Positions 8,403 through 16,926 of a stretch of DNA of 33,619 nt are shown here, piece by piece; the stretch's first letter is position 1, and each line of letters begins with the position of its first letter. A model generated the notes under the pieces. It saw only the letters and a program-made list of their open reading frames with translations, was not told the origin of the DNA and ran no database searches. Location: positions 23,716 to 57,334 of the forward strand of contig MU602727.1 in the NCBI GenBank assembly GCA_025201865.1, given 5' to 3'. The stretch is from Ramicandelaber brevisporus. Its lineage: Eukaryota; Kickxellomycota; Ramicandelaberales; Ramicandelaberaceae. Both the position numbers and the translations under genes were made by a program.

Positions 8403-10838
8403 ATGACGATGAGTTCGTTTGCAGAGGCGCTTGGCAAGCAGTTTGGCGGGCAGCTGGGCAACGATCAAGCTGCTTTAACAGAAGCAGAACACTTGTGTCG
8501 TATGCATGATCTTACTCCAGAACAACTGTTTATCAAGTGGGAACGTCACGCTCTAGTCAGCAGCAGCAGCAACAGCGAGCAGCAAACAGAGGAAGGCACC
8601 GATGGTATACCAGCCACTGGAAATGTACAGGTTATGGCACGTTTGGCAGGGCTAGCTAAACAGCTCAGAGTTGAGCAAAACAGCTCTGCCGCAGGAGTAT
8701 CAAAACAGCCAACCACGCCTCGCTTTGGAATGGATGGTGGCAGTAATAGCAACTTTGTGTATAATCAGAAGTCACTAATGGATGCAGTTAATAGCAGTGG
8801 AGGTCGATTAACTACGCCATCAATGAAAAGTGGTAAAAAGAAGCTAATTACTACAGCTGACAAGAGAGCGCGCCAGCAGTTTGGAACTCCTTCGAAGTCA
8901 TCTAAAATGATTGGTTCTAATTTGGATTATCACAGTAATGCAGCTGCAGCTGCTGTGACACCGCATTCACAGCGCATAGGTGGAATGGCAGTGGGCGGTA
9001 GAGACTTAATGTCGCCTTTAATGCTGGCTAAGAATACTCCAAAGGCGTCTACTAATAACAACAGCAGTGATGATGTAGCAATTGATTGGAATTCACGCAA
9101 ACTTAACAGTGGCTCTGTAGTTGCATCATTTAACATGCACTTGCCCAACTATAGCGCATCAAAGAGCAGTGTGGAAGGCAGAGTGAAGGCCAGCAGAGCG
9201 CGTCCGCTTCGCAGATTGAAGACTGACGACAGATATGATATATTTACACTTGTTAAGAGAGACACTGGCGATGATGTTGAGGACTATAGTGTAGCTGATG
9301 AGTATGCCTCCGACGGCGATGATGACAATATTGTTGTACTCAATGAACACTCTGATGACAGTGATGATGATGATAATGATGATATATTTAACCATGGCAA
9401 TAAATCAAAAAGCAGTAGCAACAAGGTCCGATATATGTTTGAGAGATTGGATGAGAGATCGCTGTATCTTGACTGGCGAGTTGACTCAGCTGCACAGTGG
9501 ATTCGTGGCTCCAATTCAGATGTAGACATTGTTCATCCCCGCTCCACTTGTCAGTCCATCTCCGCAGTTGTTGGTAGAATTTGCAGAGATCCCGAAGAGT
9601 CTCAAACTGGCAGATTGGCTTTACGTGCTTCAATGTTTGATACTTCGCGTAGATTGGGAGGTGGAAACTTGGTTCGCTTAAACTTAGACAACGCTGCTTT
9701 GAAGGGTGGACTGAGTCTGTTCCCTGGCCAACTGGTCTGCCTTGAAGGAACGAATCCTCTCGGTAAAGAGTTTCATGTGGAAAGCGTCACTCCGTTACCA
9801 ATGCTACCAGCTGCATCTCCAGCTATTAGCGATGACAGCGAATCTACACCACTTCGGATAATGCTTGCATGTGGTCCATTCACATGCGATGATTCTCTCA
9901 ACTATGCTGTACTGGAGGAGTTGATGAAACAGGTCAGTTTGGACCCGCCTGAGCATTTGCTATTGATGGGTCCATTTGTTGACAGTGTGAATCCATTGGT
10001 GGCCATTGGCGACATGTTATGTTCCCCAGATGATCTCTTTAAAGACATACTGGGCACCTGCTTGATTCAATTAAGTCGCAAATATCCCAACATGGGCATT
10101 GCTGTTATTCCAAGCACTCGTGATGTGGTTCACCCTTATGTGTGCTTCCCTCAACCACCCTTCGATCCAGCACAGCTTGGACTGCCCATCTTGCCCAACG
10201 TCCAGTACCTGCCTAACCCAGCCGTGTACGAAGTGCGTGGCACTGTTATTGGAGTGTCTACAGCCGATGCACTCTCTGCCATCAGCTCGACTGAGTTGCA
10301 CGTTAGCGGCTCAAACTCTTTATCAGCCTCAGCAACTACTGGTGAACAGCGGATGGTTAGATTATGCCACCACATTCTCGAGCAGCGCAGCATGTACCCA
10401 GTCTTCCCTCCCGAGGATTCCAGCAACGATCCAGTGCCTCTTGCTTTGGCACCGCCTGAACTCGCCTGCTACCTGGATCTAACTGCCAAGCATCAGCCTC
10501 ACCTGATGATTATGCCATCAAAGCTCAAGCAGTTTGCTGTAGAATCCGACGGCACAGTCTTTGTCAACCCTGGCAACGCTTGTACAGCAAAGGCAGCCGG
10601 CACTTTTGCAAGAATTGTGGTTCACCCAGCTCATGAAAAATACACAAAAGTACTCATCCCAGCCACACAGAAGGATGTTGAACCGATGGAGGTTGAAGAC
10701 GACCCGTTCATGACACCAGCTACCACAGCATCTTCAAACACTTCGTCTAAGGATGCATCTCAGCCAGTATCTGGCTTGGCTGATTCAGCTACATCTGGTC
10801 CATCTCGCTTCATTAATGTTGAGATTGTCAATATTTAA
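8403..10838 (+). CDS. POL12: DNA polymerase alpha subunit B (Pol12/POLA2), 811 aa
   Basis: The B subunit of the DNA polymerase alpha-primase complex links primase-polymerase to the replisome. The N-terminal helical domain carries the family-like pattern EAEHLCRMHDLTPEQLFIKW (residues ~28-47). A long low-complexity linker follows, with a very acidic stretch at about residues 300-330 (HSDDSDDDDNDDIF). The OB-fold region is near residues 388-465 (VVGRICRDPE and LFPGQLVCLEG). The calcineurin-like phosphoesterase domain starts near residue 485 with MLACGPFTCDDSLNYAVLEE and LLLMGPFVDSVNP. It lacks a full metal-ligand set, as in the family, which is catalytically inactive. TPSK and TPR-like Ser/Thr-Pro sites in the linker are plausible CDK targets. 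At 811 aa it is longer than yeast Pol12 (~705) because of the linker. I chose the ATG at 8403; the open frame upstream starts at a TTG and encodes a CT-rich leader. Confidence 0.92.
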   Translation: MTMSSFAEALGKQFGGQLGNDQAALTEAEHLCRMHDLTPEQLFIKWERHALVSSSSNSEQQTEEGTDGIPATGNVQVMARLAGLAKQLRVEQNSSAAGVSKQPTTPRFGMDGGSNSNFVYNQKSLMDAVNSSGGRLTTPSMKSGKKKLITTADKRARQQFGTPSKSSKMIGSNLDYHSNAAAAAVTPHSQRIGGMAVGGRDLMSPLMLAKNTPKASTNNNSSDDVAIDWNSRKLNSGSVVASFNMHLPNYSASKSSVEGRVKASRARPLRRLKTDDRYDIFTLVKRDTGDDVEDYSVADEYASDGDDDNIVVLNEHSDDSDDDDNDDIFNHGNKSKSSSNKVRYMFERLDERSLYLDWRVDSAAQWIRGSNSDVDIVHPRSTCQSISAVVGRICRDPEESQTGRLALRASMFDTSRRLGGGNLVRLNLDNAALKGGLSLFPGQLVCLEGTNPLGKEFHVESVTPLPMLPAASPAISDDSESTPLRIMLACGPFTCDDSLNYAVLEELMKQVSLDPPEHLLLMGPFVDSVNPLVAIGDMLCSPDDLFKDILGTCLIQLSRKYPNMGIAVIPSTRDVVHPYVCFPQPPFDPAQLGLPILPNVQYLPNPAVYEVRGTVIGVSTADALSAISSTELHVSGSNSLSASATTGEQRMVRLCHHILEQRSMYPVFPPEDSSNDPVPLALAPPELACYLDLTAKHQPHLMIMPSKLKQFAVESDGTVFVNPGNACTAKAAGTFARIVVHPAHEKYTKVLIPATQKDVEPMEVEDDPFMTPATTASSNTSSKDASQPVSGLADSATSGPSRFINVEIVNI

Positions 10839-11429
10839 TATCCAGCCCCATTCTTATTTTTTTTTTAGTATCCTTCTAACTTTAAGTTATAAATAATATT
10901 GCACACGAAACTCATACTTTGATGGACAATGTCGAACATCATAGGCGCTGATCACAGTGGTAGTTGAGATTATAATTGAACATAGCAGGATATCTCATCA
11001 ACTCCGCGATCAGCATCTGAATCACGGGGACTCGCATTGTCTCTGATTTTTTTTCTCGTTTCATTCTTTCTCCAAAGGTCAGAATAGTAATTTTGTTAAA
11101 GTAATAGAGTGCCTTGCTGTGATCTGATGGATGTGGATTCTGTTCTCAATGATATTGTTTGTCTGGCTGACAAGATATCTACAGAGTTCAATAATCTCCT
11201 TCTTATCAACTCCAATAATTCTCAAATTCTCGTCATCATCCTCATCAGCTTATGAAGATTCATTCTCCAGTATGCGAATCGGCTTGCTGTACAACACTAT
11301 TAAATAATTAACTGAGATATTTAAAAGAAGATAATAGTCAAGATCATCAGGCAGTGGCATAATAAACATGTTAAATTGTGATTGTTTAAGTTCGGCAGAT
11401 ACATTTGTGTCTGGTTAATGGATATCTGC
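10839..11429. other. Convergent intergenic region, AT-rich
   Basis: This 591-bp spacer lies between the 3' ends of POL12 and the zinc-finger gene, longer than other convergent spacers here (75-180 bp). It has TATAAATAA at about 10889 and a 43-codon plus-strand frame at 11127-11255, listed separately. I see no RNA gene. Confidence 0.4.
11127..11255 (+). CDS. Candidate micro-ORF, 42 aa
   Basis: The frame begins MDVDSVLNDIVCLADKISTE and continues FNNLLL before ending in a hydrophobic stretch. The start reads like an acidic helical protein. A second frame (about 11218-11307) continues with SAYEDSFSSMRIGLL and stops at TAA. The pair could be exons or a frameshifted remnant of a small gene. There is no clear splice pair and no recognised family. 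Confidence 0.15.
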   Translation: MDVDSVLNDIVCLADKISTEFNNLLLINSNNSQILVIILISL

Positions 11430-13466
11430 CTAATCACTGTAATCACTCAGCACTAATTCATCACCATCGTCATCGTCATCACACTCGCCAACATACTGGC
11501 TCACAATGTCACTTAATCTGACGCTGTTGTCAGTGGCTGTGTCCAATTGAGTAATGAGAAAATACGAGGTTCGGACTTTCCCATAAAGTAAGCGCAGCAC
11601 GAGAGCAGGGACTGTCGAGATTTGTTTACCTTGGTGCATCTTTCTTTTGTGATCATTCTTATTAGGAGCTGAGTAACCAGAATATCCGCAGTCGGATGTA
11701 ACACACAGCCAACCTCGAACAATGTCTGAATTTCGCCAGTGATATGGCTGGCTGATAGATGCTGCGAGAAGTGGATTGCTGGTGTGTTGATTAGTGTTGG
11801 GATCGCTTCTGCTAATCCCAGCGTTCTCCGGTAGAATCGCACTATCAATCAATTTCTCATCATATCCATGCTTCTGCTGTAGATGAGTTAGTAGACATTC
11901 TGGCACCAATCTACATTCGTGACAAATGAAAACACCAGTCGTAGTATGATAACCACATCTAGTATTATTCACATAAAAGCAGTCCACATTTAAATACTGA
12001 AAGATGCATGATTTCTTCTTGATAATGTGCTGCAGCTGTTGTTGACCATTGTCTTCGTCACTATTAACACGTTTTTGTTTCAGTGAAATGGTGTGAATGG
12101 CTCGAAAATGCTTACGAATAGCGTCAATCGTTTGATATGTCGATTGGCAATCTGAAACTGGACATGCCCATCGATCATCCAAGGACAGACGAACGAGAGT
12201 AAACGTTTCACCTTGTATATTGGTCACAACTTCCAGTTTGTGTTCGCGTCGATGCTTGCAAATTTGCTCAGCTGAGTTGAAGAAACGTCCACAATTTGGA
12301 TAATCACACTTCCATTGTTGCTTCATTTTAGATGCTTCTGTAACCTCATCCTGATCGATATCGTCTTCATTATCATCTTGACTGTTCAATCCATTGTAAC
12401 TGTAGTCGAGTTTGTGCCTTTTCACTCTGCTGCTACCGATTGTGACTTGGTCAATACGAGTAATGAGAGAGCACGAGGTTTGTGTTTTTGATAAAATAAG
12501 ACGCAGCACAAGGGCTGGAATAGTTGTTATCTGTTCTCCTTGATGCATCTTTCTCTTGTGTTCACCTTTAAAATTGGAAGTATAGCCACAATAACCGCAG
12601 TTGGATGTAATACACAGCCATCCTTGAACAATATCCTGATGTCGCTGCCAATTTGGTTCGCGAATAGCTGCCGCGAGATATGGATTGCTAATGTGCTGAT
12701 TAATGTTGGGATCAGCACTTGCATTCACTGCACTTTCTGGCAAAGCAGAGCTGTTAATGGACTTCTCTTCATATCCATGTTTCTGTTGTAAATGAGCCAG
12801 CAGACATTCCGGCACCAGTCTACATTTGTAACAAATGAACACTCCAATCATATTATGATAGCCACAACGAACTCCATTTACATAAAAGTCATCCACACCA
12901 AGGAAATAAAGGTTGCGTTGAGTCGTCTGAGATGAAGGTAGCTGTGGTTGATACTGCTGCTGTCCAATGGTTTTAACATGACTTCGTATATGATCATATA
13001 AAGAATTAACTGTTTTGAGTGTCACTTCACAATCCGGAATAGGGCATAGCCATCGATCATCTAATGAATGCCGAGCCAGAGTGTAAGTCTTCCCGTGTAT
13101 ATTAATCTCAACTTGATGTCTGTGTTCATGTTGATGTCTTTTCAGATGGCCGGAAGTCTTGTAACTACGGCCACAACCAGAATATTCACAGATGCACTGT
13201 CGCTTATTTTTGGGAAATAATGTGAACTGGTCCTGGTTAGAGTCTTCATTGCTGTCGCTGTCACTCTCTGATTTGACGTCGCCTTCTTCACTTTCGTCGC
13301 TGTCAGCTTCCGAATCAGACTCGACTTTGGTGTCAATGTCTGAAGTGTGCTGTTCGAGTTTGATATCACCAGTCGAGAGACTCGGCTCGAGCTTGACTTT
13401 CACGTCGACTGCTATCGCTGTTGCTGCTGCTGCTGCTGGCTCCGCCTTGATCTTCATGGTCGACAT
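11430..13466 (-). CDS. Internally duplicated C2H2 zinc-finger protein with OrsD-like modules, 678 aa
   Basis: This is probably a nuclear DNA-binding protein. Residues 1-80 are acidic and carry four sumoylation-type motifs (IKAE at K7, VKLE at K25, IKLE at K36, VKSE at K65). Two homologous modules follow, about 91-345 and 386-650, offset by 294-295 residues. Each has two C-x4-C...H zinc fingers around a shared TL(A/V)R-SLDDRW motif, for example CEYSGC...HQHEH and CPIPDC...HIRSH in module 1. Each then has a CGYH-x4-GVFIC-x2-CRLVPECLL-x-HLQQKHGY block and a GWLC-x3-(N/D)CGY...HKRKMHQG block. The paired C-x2-C/H-x4-H blocks recall the fungal OrsD family (PF12013), by pattern only. The C-terminus is acidic. 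The protein starts at the ATG at 13466 and ends at TAG at 11430. Target genes are unknown. Confidence 0.8.
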   Translation of the reverse strand: MSTMKIKAEPAAAAATAIAVDVKVKLEPSLSTGDIKLEQHTSDIDTKVESDSEADSDESEEGDVKSESDSDSNEDSNQDQFTLFPKNKRQCICEYSGCGRSYKTSGHLKRHQHEHRHQVEINIHGKTYTLARHSLDDRWLCPIPDCEVTLKTVNSLYDHIRSHVKTIGQQQYQPQLPSSQTTQRNLYFLGVDDFYVNGVRCGYHNMIGVFICYKCRLVPECLLAHLQQKHGYEEKSINSSALPESAVNASADPNINQHISNPYLAAAIREPNWQRHQDIVQGWLCITSNCGYCGYTSNFKGEHKRKMHQGEQITTIPALVLRLILSKTQTSCSLITRIDQVTIGSSRVKRHKLDYSYNGLNSQDDNEDDIDQDEVTEASKMKQQWKCDYPNCGRFFNSAEQICKHRREHKLEVVTNIQGETFTLVRLSLDDRWACPVSDCQSTYQTIDAIRKHFRAIHTISLKQKRVNSDEDNGQQQLQHIIKKKSCIFQYLNVDCFYVNNTRCGYHTTTGVFICHECRLVPECLLTHLQQKHGYDEKLIDSAILPENAGISRSDPNTNQHTSNPLLAASISQPYHWRNSDIVRGWLCVTSDCGYSGYSAPNKNDHKRKMHQGKQISTVPALVLRLLYGKVRTSYFLITQLDTATDNSVRLSDIVSQYVGECDDDDDGDELVLSDYSD

Positions 13467-14240
13467 GGCTGGCTGGCTGGCTGGGTAGATCAGCTGTTCC
13501 GTTCTGTTCTGTTCTGTTGTTGGTAGTGGTCAGTCTTCATTCGAGTAGTTGAGAGCAGAGAGAGCAAACCAGTCACCTCCTTTTCGTGGAAAGCAAACAA
13601 AACAAACACGAATAAAGTCGACTTCATCATCCACGCTATATCGCAACAATAATCGTTCATTAGTCGCCGAGATGCACTCTTTTGGTTCTTTTTTTAAGTG
13701 GATATCACAAAATGACCTTAAAAAAAAACCGCCAGTTATGGCATCGCCAGTCGATGCATGCGGTCAAAAATGCATCATCACATTCATCGAAACGTATGGA
13801 TGATCACCATTGTTAAAATGAGAGGTTGTAATGTCGATATCAGAAAATTGCCCTCAAACTTCTTTCATTAATCTCATCTCGTGATGAGTTGGAGAATGGC
13901 GAACCACCTGTGTGCTGCCACGTCACGTGCCATTCGGCTTCTACATCGCTCTTCGGTCTTCTGGAAGCATTTTGGGCACCAGCCTCTGTCTGATTCCACG
14001 TTATTTTTGGAAGCTTTGTGGGCTTACCAAAGCACATTTCGGGGCCGTCGGCGTGCTGTATAAAAAGTCCGACTTTGCAGATGGCTGTGGTTCCTTTTTG
14101 TTTTGATCTCCTTGATATCGAAACGAAACGACACGACACGAAAGCACACGCAAAAGAAACAGCAACAACAACAACAACACACACAACAACAGCGGCAACA
14201 ACACACAACAACAGCGGCAACAACAACAACAACAACTAAC
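13467..14240. other. Divergent intergenic region between zinc-finger and MAPEG genes
   Basis: This 774-bp spacer has TGGC repeats just 5' of the zinc-finger ATG (13470-13484), a TCACGTG E-box at 13923-13929, a TATA box at 14059-14066, and a CAA/CAG-rich leader (14160-14236) before the MAPEG ATG. Open frames here are low-complexity shadows. Confidence 0.5.
14059..14066 (+). promoter_or_regulatory. TATA box for the MAPEG gene
   Basis: TATAAAAA lies 175 bp upstream of the MAPEG ATG, in a less biased context (GTGCTGTATAAAAAGTCC). A TCACGTG E-box lies 130 bp further up. The leader between them and the ATG is a long CAACAACAG-type tract. Confidence 0.5.
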
Positions 14241-14921
14241 ATGGTCAAAAGTGCACAGGAAGGCTCGCAGACACACAGCGATTCATCCGACCCATTCGCC
14301 TCTCTGCAATTGGCTCCGGTCTCTCCACTGACAATGTGGTCGTACCCAGTGACTATGCTGCCGATACTTGCTGCAACCGCTCGTCTGGTTTACAGCAACA
14401 AGCTCAACGCTCTGCTGACTCCATTCTACACCCGTATCCTTGGCATTCCCCTCAAGTCTGTTCCGCTGGCTGCTCTGTTCACTCTTTATCTGCACACATA
14501 TTTCTTGTCCGCCTTCCTGGCCCTACTATCGCGTGCATATCATGCAGCTCGCACCCCAGGAGGCGGTCTCGATAACAACAATCCGCGTGCTCAGAAGCGC
14601 ACATTGACGGGAGTTTCAGCGCGCTTGAACGCCGTTCACGAAAACATGATGGAGGCGTTTGGTGGATACGCAGCTGCCGTTATCGTTGCGCAAGTTTCGG
14701 GCAAGGTTGCTGGCGGCGAGGTTGTCCCACTGGAAGTCCAGATCAATTGCGGACTGGTGATGCTTGTGGCTCGTGCCGTGTATCATGTGTTCTACGCAGT
14801 CAACATTGGACCTCTCCGTACAATCTCGTATTATTTCCCACAATCGGCTGCAATCATCCTGTTCTGCACTGCCATCGTTCCAGGATTCGAAGGCTACTTG
14901 CGCTCTGCAGTTCGTGCTTAA
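14241..14921 (+). CDS. MAPEG-family membrane protein, 226 aa
   Basis: This is a four-helix integral membrane protein of the MAPEG fold (eicosanoid and glutathione metabolism family). After a polar N-terminus (~30 aa) come hydrophobic helices at about residues 31-52, 73-100, 130-155 and 170-220. The family motif region is RLNAVHENMMEAFGGYAAAV (near residue 128), equivalent to the R-x3-N-x2-E-x3 pattern that lines the active site in MAPEG enzymes. A second conserved patch, ARAVYHVFYAVNIGPLRTIS, comes near the C-terminus. The fungal members are mostly uncharacterised, so glutathione transferase or peroxidase activity is an inference. I chose the ATG at 14241; the open frame upstream begins at a TTG and crosses CAA repeats. 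Its 3' end is only 75 bp from that of POB3, which is transcribed toward it. Confidence 0.85.
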   Translation: MVKSAQEGSQTHSDSSDPFASLQLAPVSPLTMWSYPVTMLPILAATARLVYSNKLNALLTPFYTRILGIPLKSVPLAALFTLYLHTYFLSAFLALLSRAYHAARTPGGGLDNNNPRAQKRTLTGVSARLNAVHENMMEAFGGYAAAVIVAQVSGKVAGGEVVPLEVQINCGLVMLVARAVYHVFYAVNIGPLRTISYYFPQSAAIILFCTAIVPGFEGYLRSAVRA

Positions 14922-14996
14922 AGAATCATTCTTTGCTAAAACATATATTACTATTATTATTATTATTTACTCTACTTTAGCTTATTAACTCCTCAT

Positions 14997-16721
14997 CTAC
15001 TCTTCACCACCAGAGCTCTGATACTCTTCATCAAACTCTTCGCCAGCATCGCTGTCTGAGCTCGAAGCGTTGAAATCCTCATCTTCAGACTCATCTTCGT
15101 CATCCTCATCGTCCTGGTAAGAGCCGGCAGCGGCAGCGCGAGCGCGGCGCTTCTTGCTGTTATCGGCATCGGCATCGTCGTCATCACCATCATCGGCGCC
15201 ACCACCAACGCCAAAGTCGTCATCGCCCAATTCGCTCTTAACCTGGAGGTTCTTTCCGCGCATGTAGTCTCTCAAGGCTTGATATTCAGCACGATCCAGT
15301 CCAGAGAATTGGTGATCAACGCTCTTCACACGGACTGTCATGTCAAAGGTTCTGGCCGCAGCTGAGCTGGTAGCAGAGTCGCCAACGCGAGAGAATGACA
15401 CGTGGCTAACATCCTGAAGTGGAATCAGAGTAGGTGGCTTTGGAGTAAACAAGAGGTACTTCTCCATGAGATAAAGGACACCCTCGCTGGCTTTGATCGA
15501 GCAGCGCACTCCCTTTTGGCCATGAGCGCTGCTGTATCTAGTGTCTGGTCCAAGCACCTTATGTTTAGTTAAGCCACGGAATACCTCTACCACAATCTCA
15601 TAAGTTGCTTTGTTGTAATGGATCTGCAATTTTTCACCATAGTTGGCCTTCAGTTCCTCTGGCTCAATGTTAAGGTTAAGCTCCAATTCTTCATCACGCG
15701 GGAACTGCATTAACAAGATTTGATACTTGGTCTGACCTTGTCTAATTGGTGCAAGCAAAGCTATCACTAACTGAATGTGCAATTCATCTGGCTTCTCCAC
15801 CAAAAACACTTTGCTGATGTTATCATATTTAACTTTATAGTCATAAGTCTTACCGCGCAGACGCAAGAATTCTGGATACATTTCAATGTCATATCTGCCG
15901 CGTGGAACCAAGCACAATGTATCAGTGAAATGAGCAATTGCCTCACCACTGACCTGACCCAGATCAGCGCGTTCTTTAATTGACTCATAAAACTGCTCTG
16001 GATAATTTTGATCATTCGCTGCTGCATCTTCACCTTCCTCTCCCTCTTCCTCTTCTTCGTCAGTGCCAGCACTTGGCTTGCTGCGTTTATTGGCCGCAGA
16101 AGCAGTTCCGGGGACATAGAATCTAATTTCAACCAGCTCATCAAATCCATTGATTCTCTTCTTTTGGTTTCCACCAGCATTGGCAACTGCAGCAGTATTG
16201 ACAGTTTGGAATTCAATCGACACTTCATTCTTTGTAGCCAAATTGGTGTTATTAACTTGGGATAGAGGCAGCTCAAATGCCTGCTTTCCATCGCCAGAGT
16301 TGAATATCAGCTGAGTGCCTTCGAATTCAGCCTGGCCCCAGTTCCATCCTTTTACACTAATTTCTCTTTGAAGTACATCCACTCCATAGTTACGCTTCAA
16401 CACATTTGACAGCTTCTCATAATCCTCTCGCTGAAACCCATCAAACTTGTGGATATGACTGTTGCGCATCTTCAATCTCAATCCATATCCACGAGCCACT
16501 CTTGAAAAGTGAGCCTGGTCAATATCCGATCCCAATAAAGCTACAACGTCCGCAGAGCCTGTAGCTGGGTTGGGACTATTGCCCTTCCAGCCAAGCTGAG
16601 TTGCACTGATTCTGAACCGTCCGATCGCCGTACGCGCAGACAGTGGAGTCTCTGGCGGAAGACCACGGTAGATTTGCTGGAACTCCGTGATGCCACCAGC
16701 CGATGCTGCGGTTGTAGCCAT
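14997..16721 (-). CDS. POB3: FACT complex subunit Pob3 (SSRP1 family), 574 aa
   Basis: Pob3 pairs with Spt16 to form FACT, the H2A-H2B chaperone used in transcription and replication. The N-terminal domain has the SSRP1 pattern (GWKGNSPNPATG, HFSRVARGYGLRLKM, HKFDGFQREDYEKL). It is followed by the structure-specific recognition PH domains (VNNTNLATKNEVSIEFQ; FYESIKERADLGQVSGEAIA; PRGRYDIEMYPEFLRLRGKT; FRGLTKHKVLGP; EGVLYLMEKYLLF). The C-terminus (from ~490) is strongly acidic, broken by a KKRRARAAAAG basic patch that could be a nuclear localisation signal. There is no HMG box, as in yeast Pob3 and unlike animal SSRP1, so a separate Nhp6-like protein would be expected. The length matches yeast Pob3 (552 aa). 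It shares a 205-bp divergent promoter with the next gene. Confidence 0.95.
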   Translation of the reverse strand: MATTAASAGGITEFQQIYRGLPPETPLSARTAIGRFRISATQLGWKGNSPNPATGSADVVALLGSDIDQAHFSRVARGYGLRLKMRNSHIHKFDGFQREDYEKLSNVLKRNYGVDVLQREISVKGWNWGQAEFEGTQLIFNSGDGKQAFELPLSQVNNTNLATKNEVSIEFQTVNTAAVANAGGNQKKRINGFDELVEIRFYVPGTASAANKRSKPSAGTDEEEEEGEEGEDAAANDQNYPEQFYESIKERADLGQVSGEAIAHFTDTLCLVPRGRYDIEMYPEFLRLRGKTYDYKVKYDNISKVFLVEKPDELHIQLVIALLAPIRQGQTKYQILLMQFPRDEELELNLNIEPEELKANYGEKLQIHYNKATYEIVVEVFRGLTKHKVLGPDTRYSSAHGQKGVRCSIKASEGVLYLMEKYLLFTPKPPTLIPLQDVSHVSFSRVGDSATSSAAARTFDMTVRVKSVDHQFSGLDRAEYQALRDYMRGKNLQVKSELGDDDFGVGGGADDGDDDDADADNSKKRRARAAAAGSYQDDEDDEDESEDEDFNASSSDSDAGEEFDEEYQSSGGEE

Positions 16722-16870
16722 TTTTTTTCAATCTTGATCAAAAGCAGAGAGGCTGTGCTTGGTGATACTGCTGTTGTTGTTGCTGCTGTTGTTGTTGATG
16801 GTGTTGTTGTTGGCGCAGTTGTTGTTTATTTGATTGCTTGATTGATTCGAAGCAAAAAGAACGAAAGTGT

Positions 16871-16910
16871 CTGTTTGTCTGCCTGTTTGTCTGTCTGTTT
16901 GCCTTTCTGT
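16871..16910 (+). repeat. CTGTTTGT-type microsatellite in the POB3/POF1 divergent promoter
   Basis: Imperfect copies of an 8-base CTGTTTGT/CTGCCTGT unit fill about 40 bp of the leader of the plus-strand gene. CTGTTGTTGTT repeats at 16765-16825 fill the side nearer POB3. Confidence 0.6.
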
Positions 16911-16926
16911 AGTTTATTTTTCCAAC

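Noticed and set aside
13549-13803. An 84-codon plus-strand frame between the zinc-finger and MAPEG genes
   Set aside because: Its composition is unremarkable for non-coding sequence, it contains poly-A and poly-T runs, and no motif is visible.
14160-14240. CAA/CAG run upstream of the MAPEG gene considered as an N-terminal extension
   Set aside because: The extended frame opens only at a TTG and adds a Thr/Gln-rich run; the ATG at 14241 gives the usual MAPEG layout.
16765-16910. Repeat tracts in the POB3/POF1 promoter considered as a CRISPR-like or satellite array
   Set aside because: The units are 3-8 bp simple repeats without spacers, ordinary microsatellite in a eukaryotic promoter.
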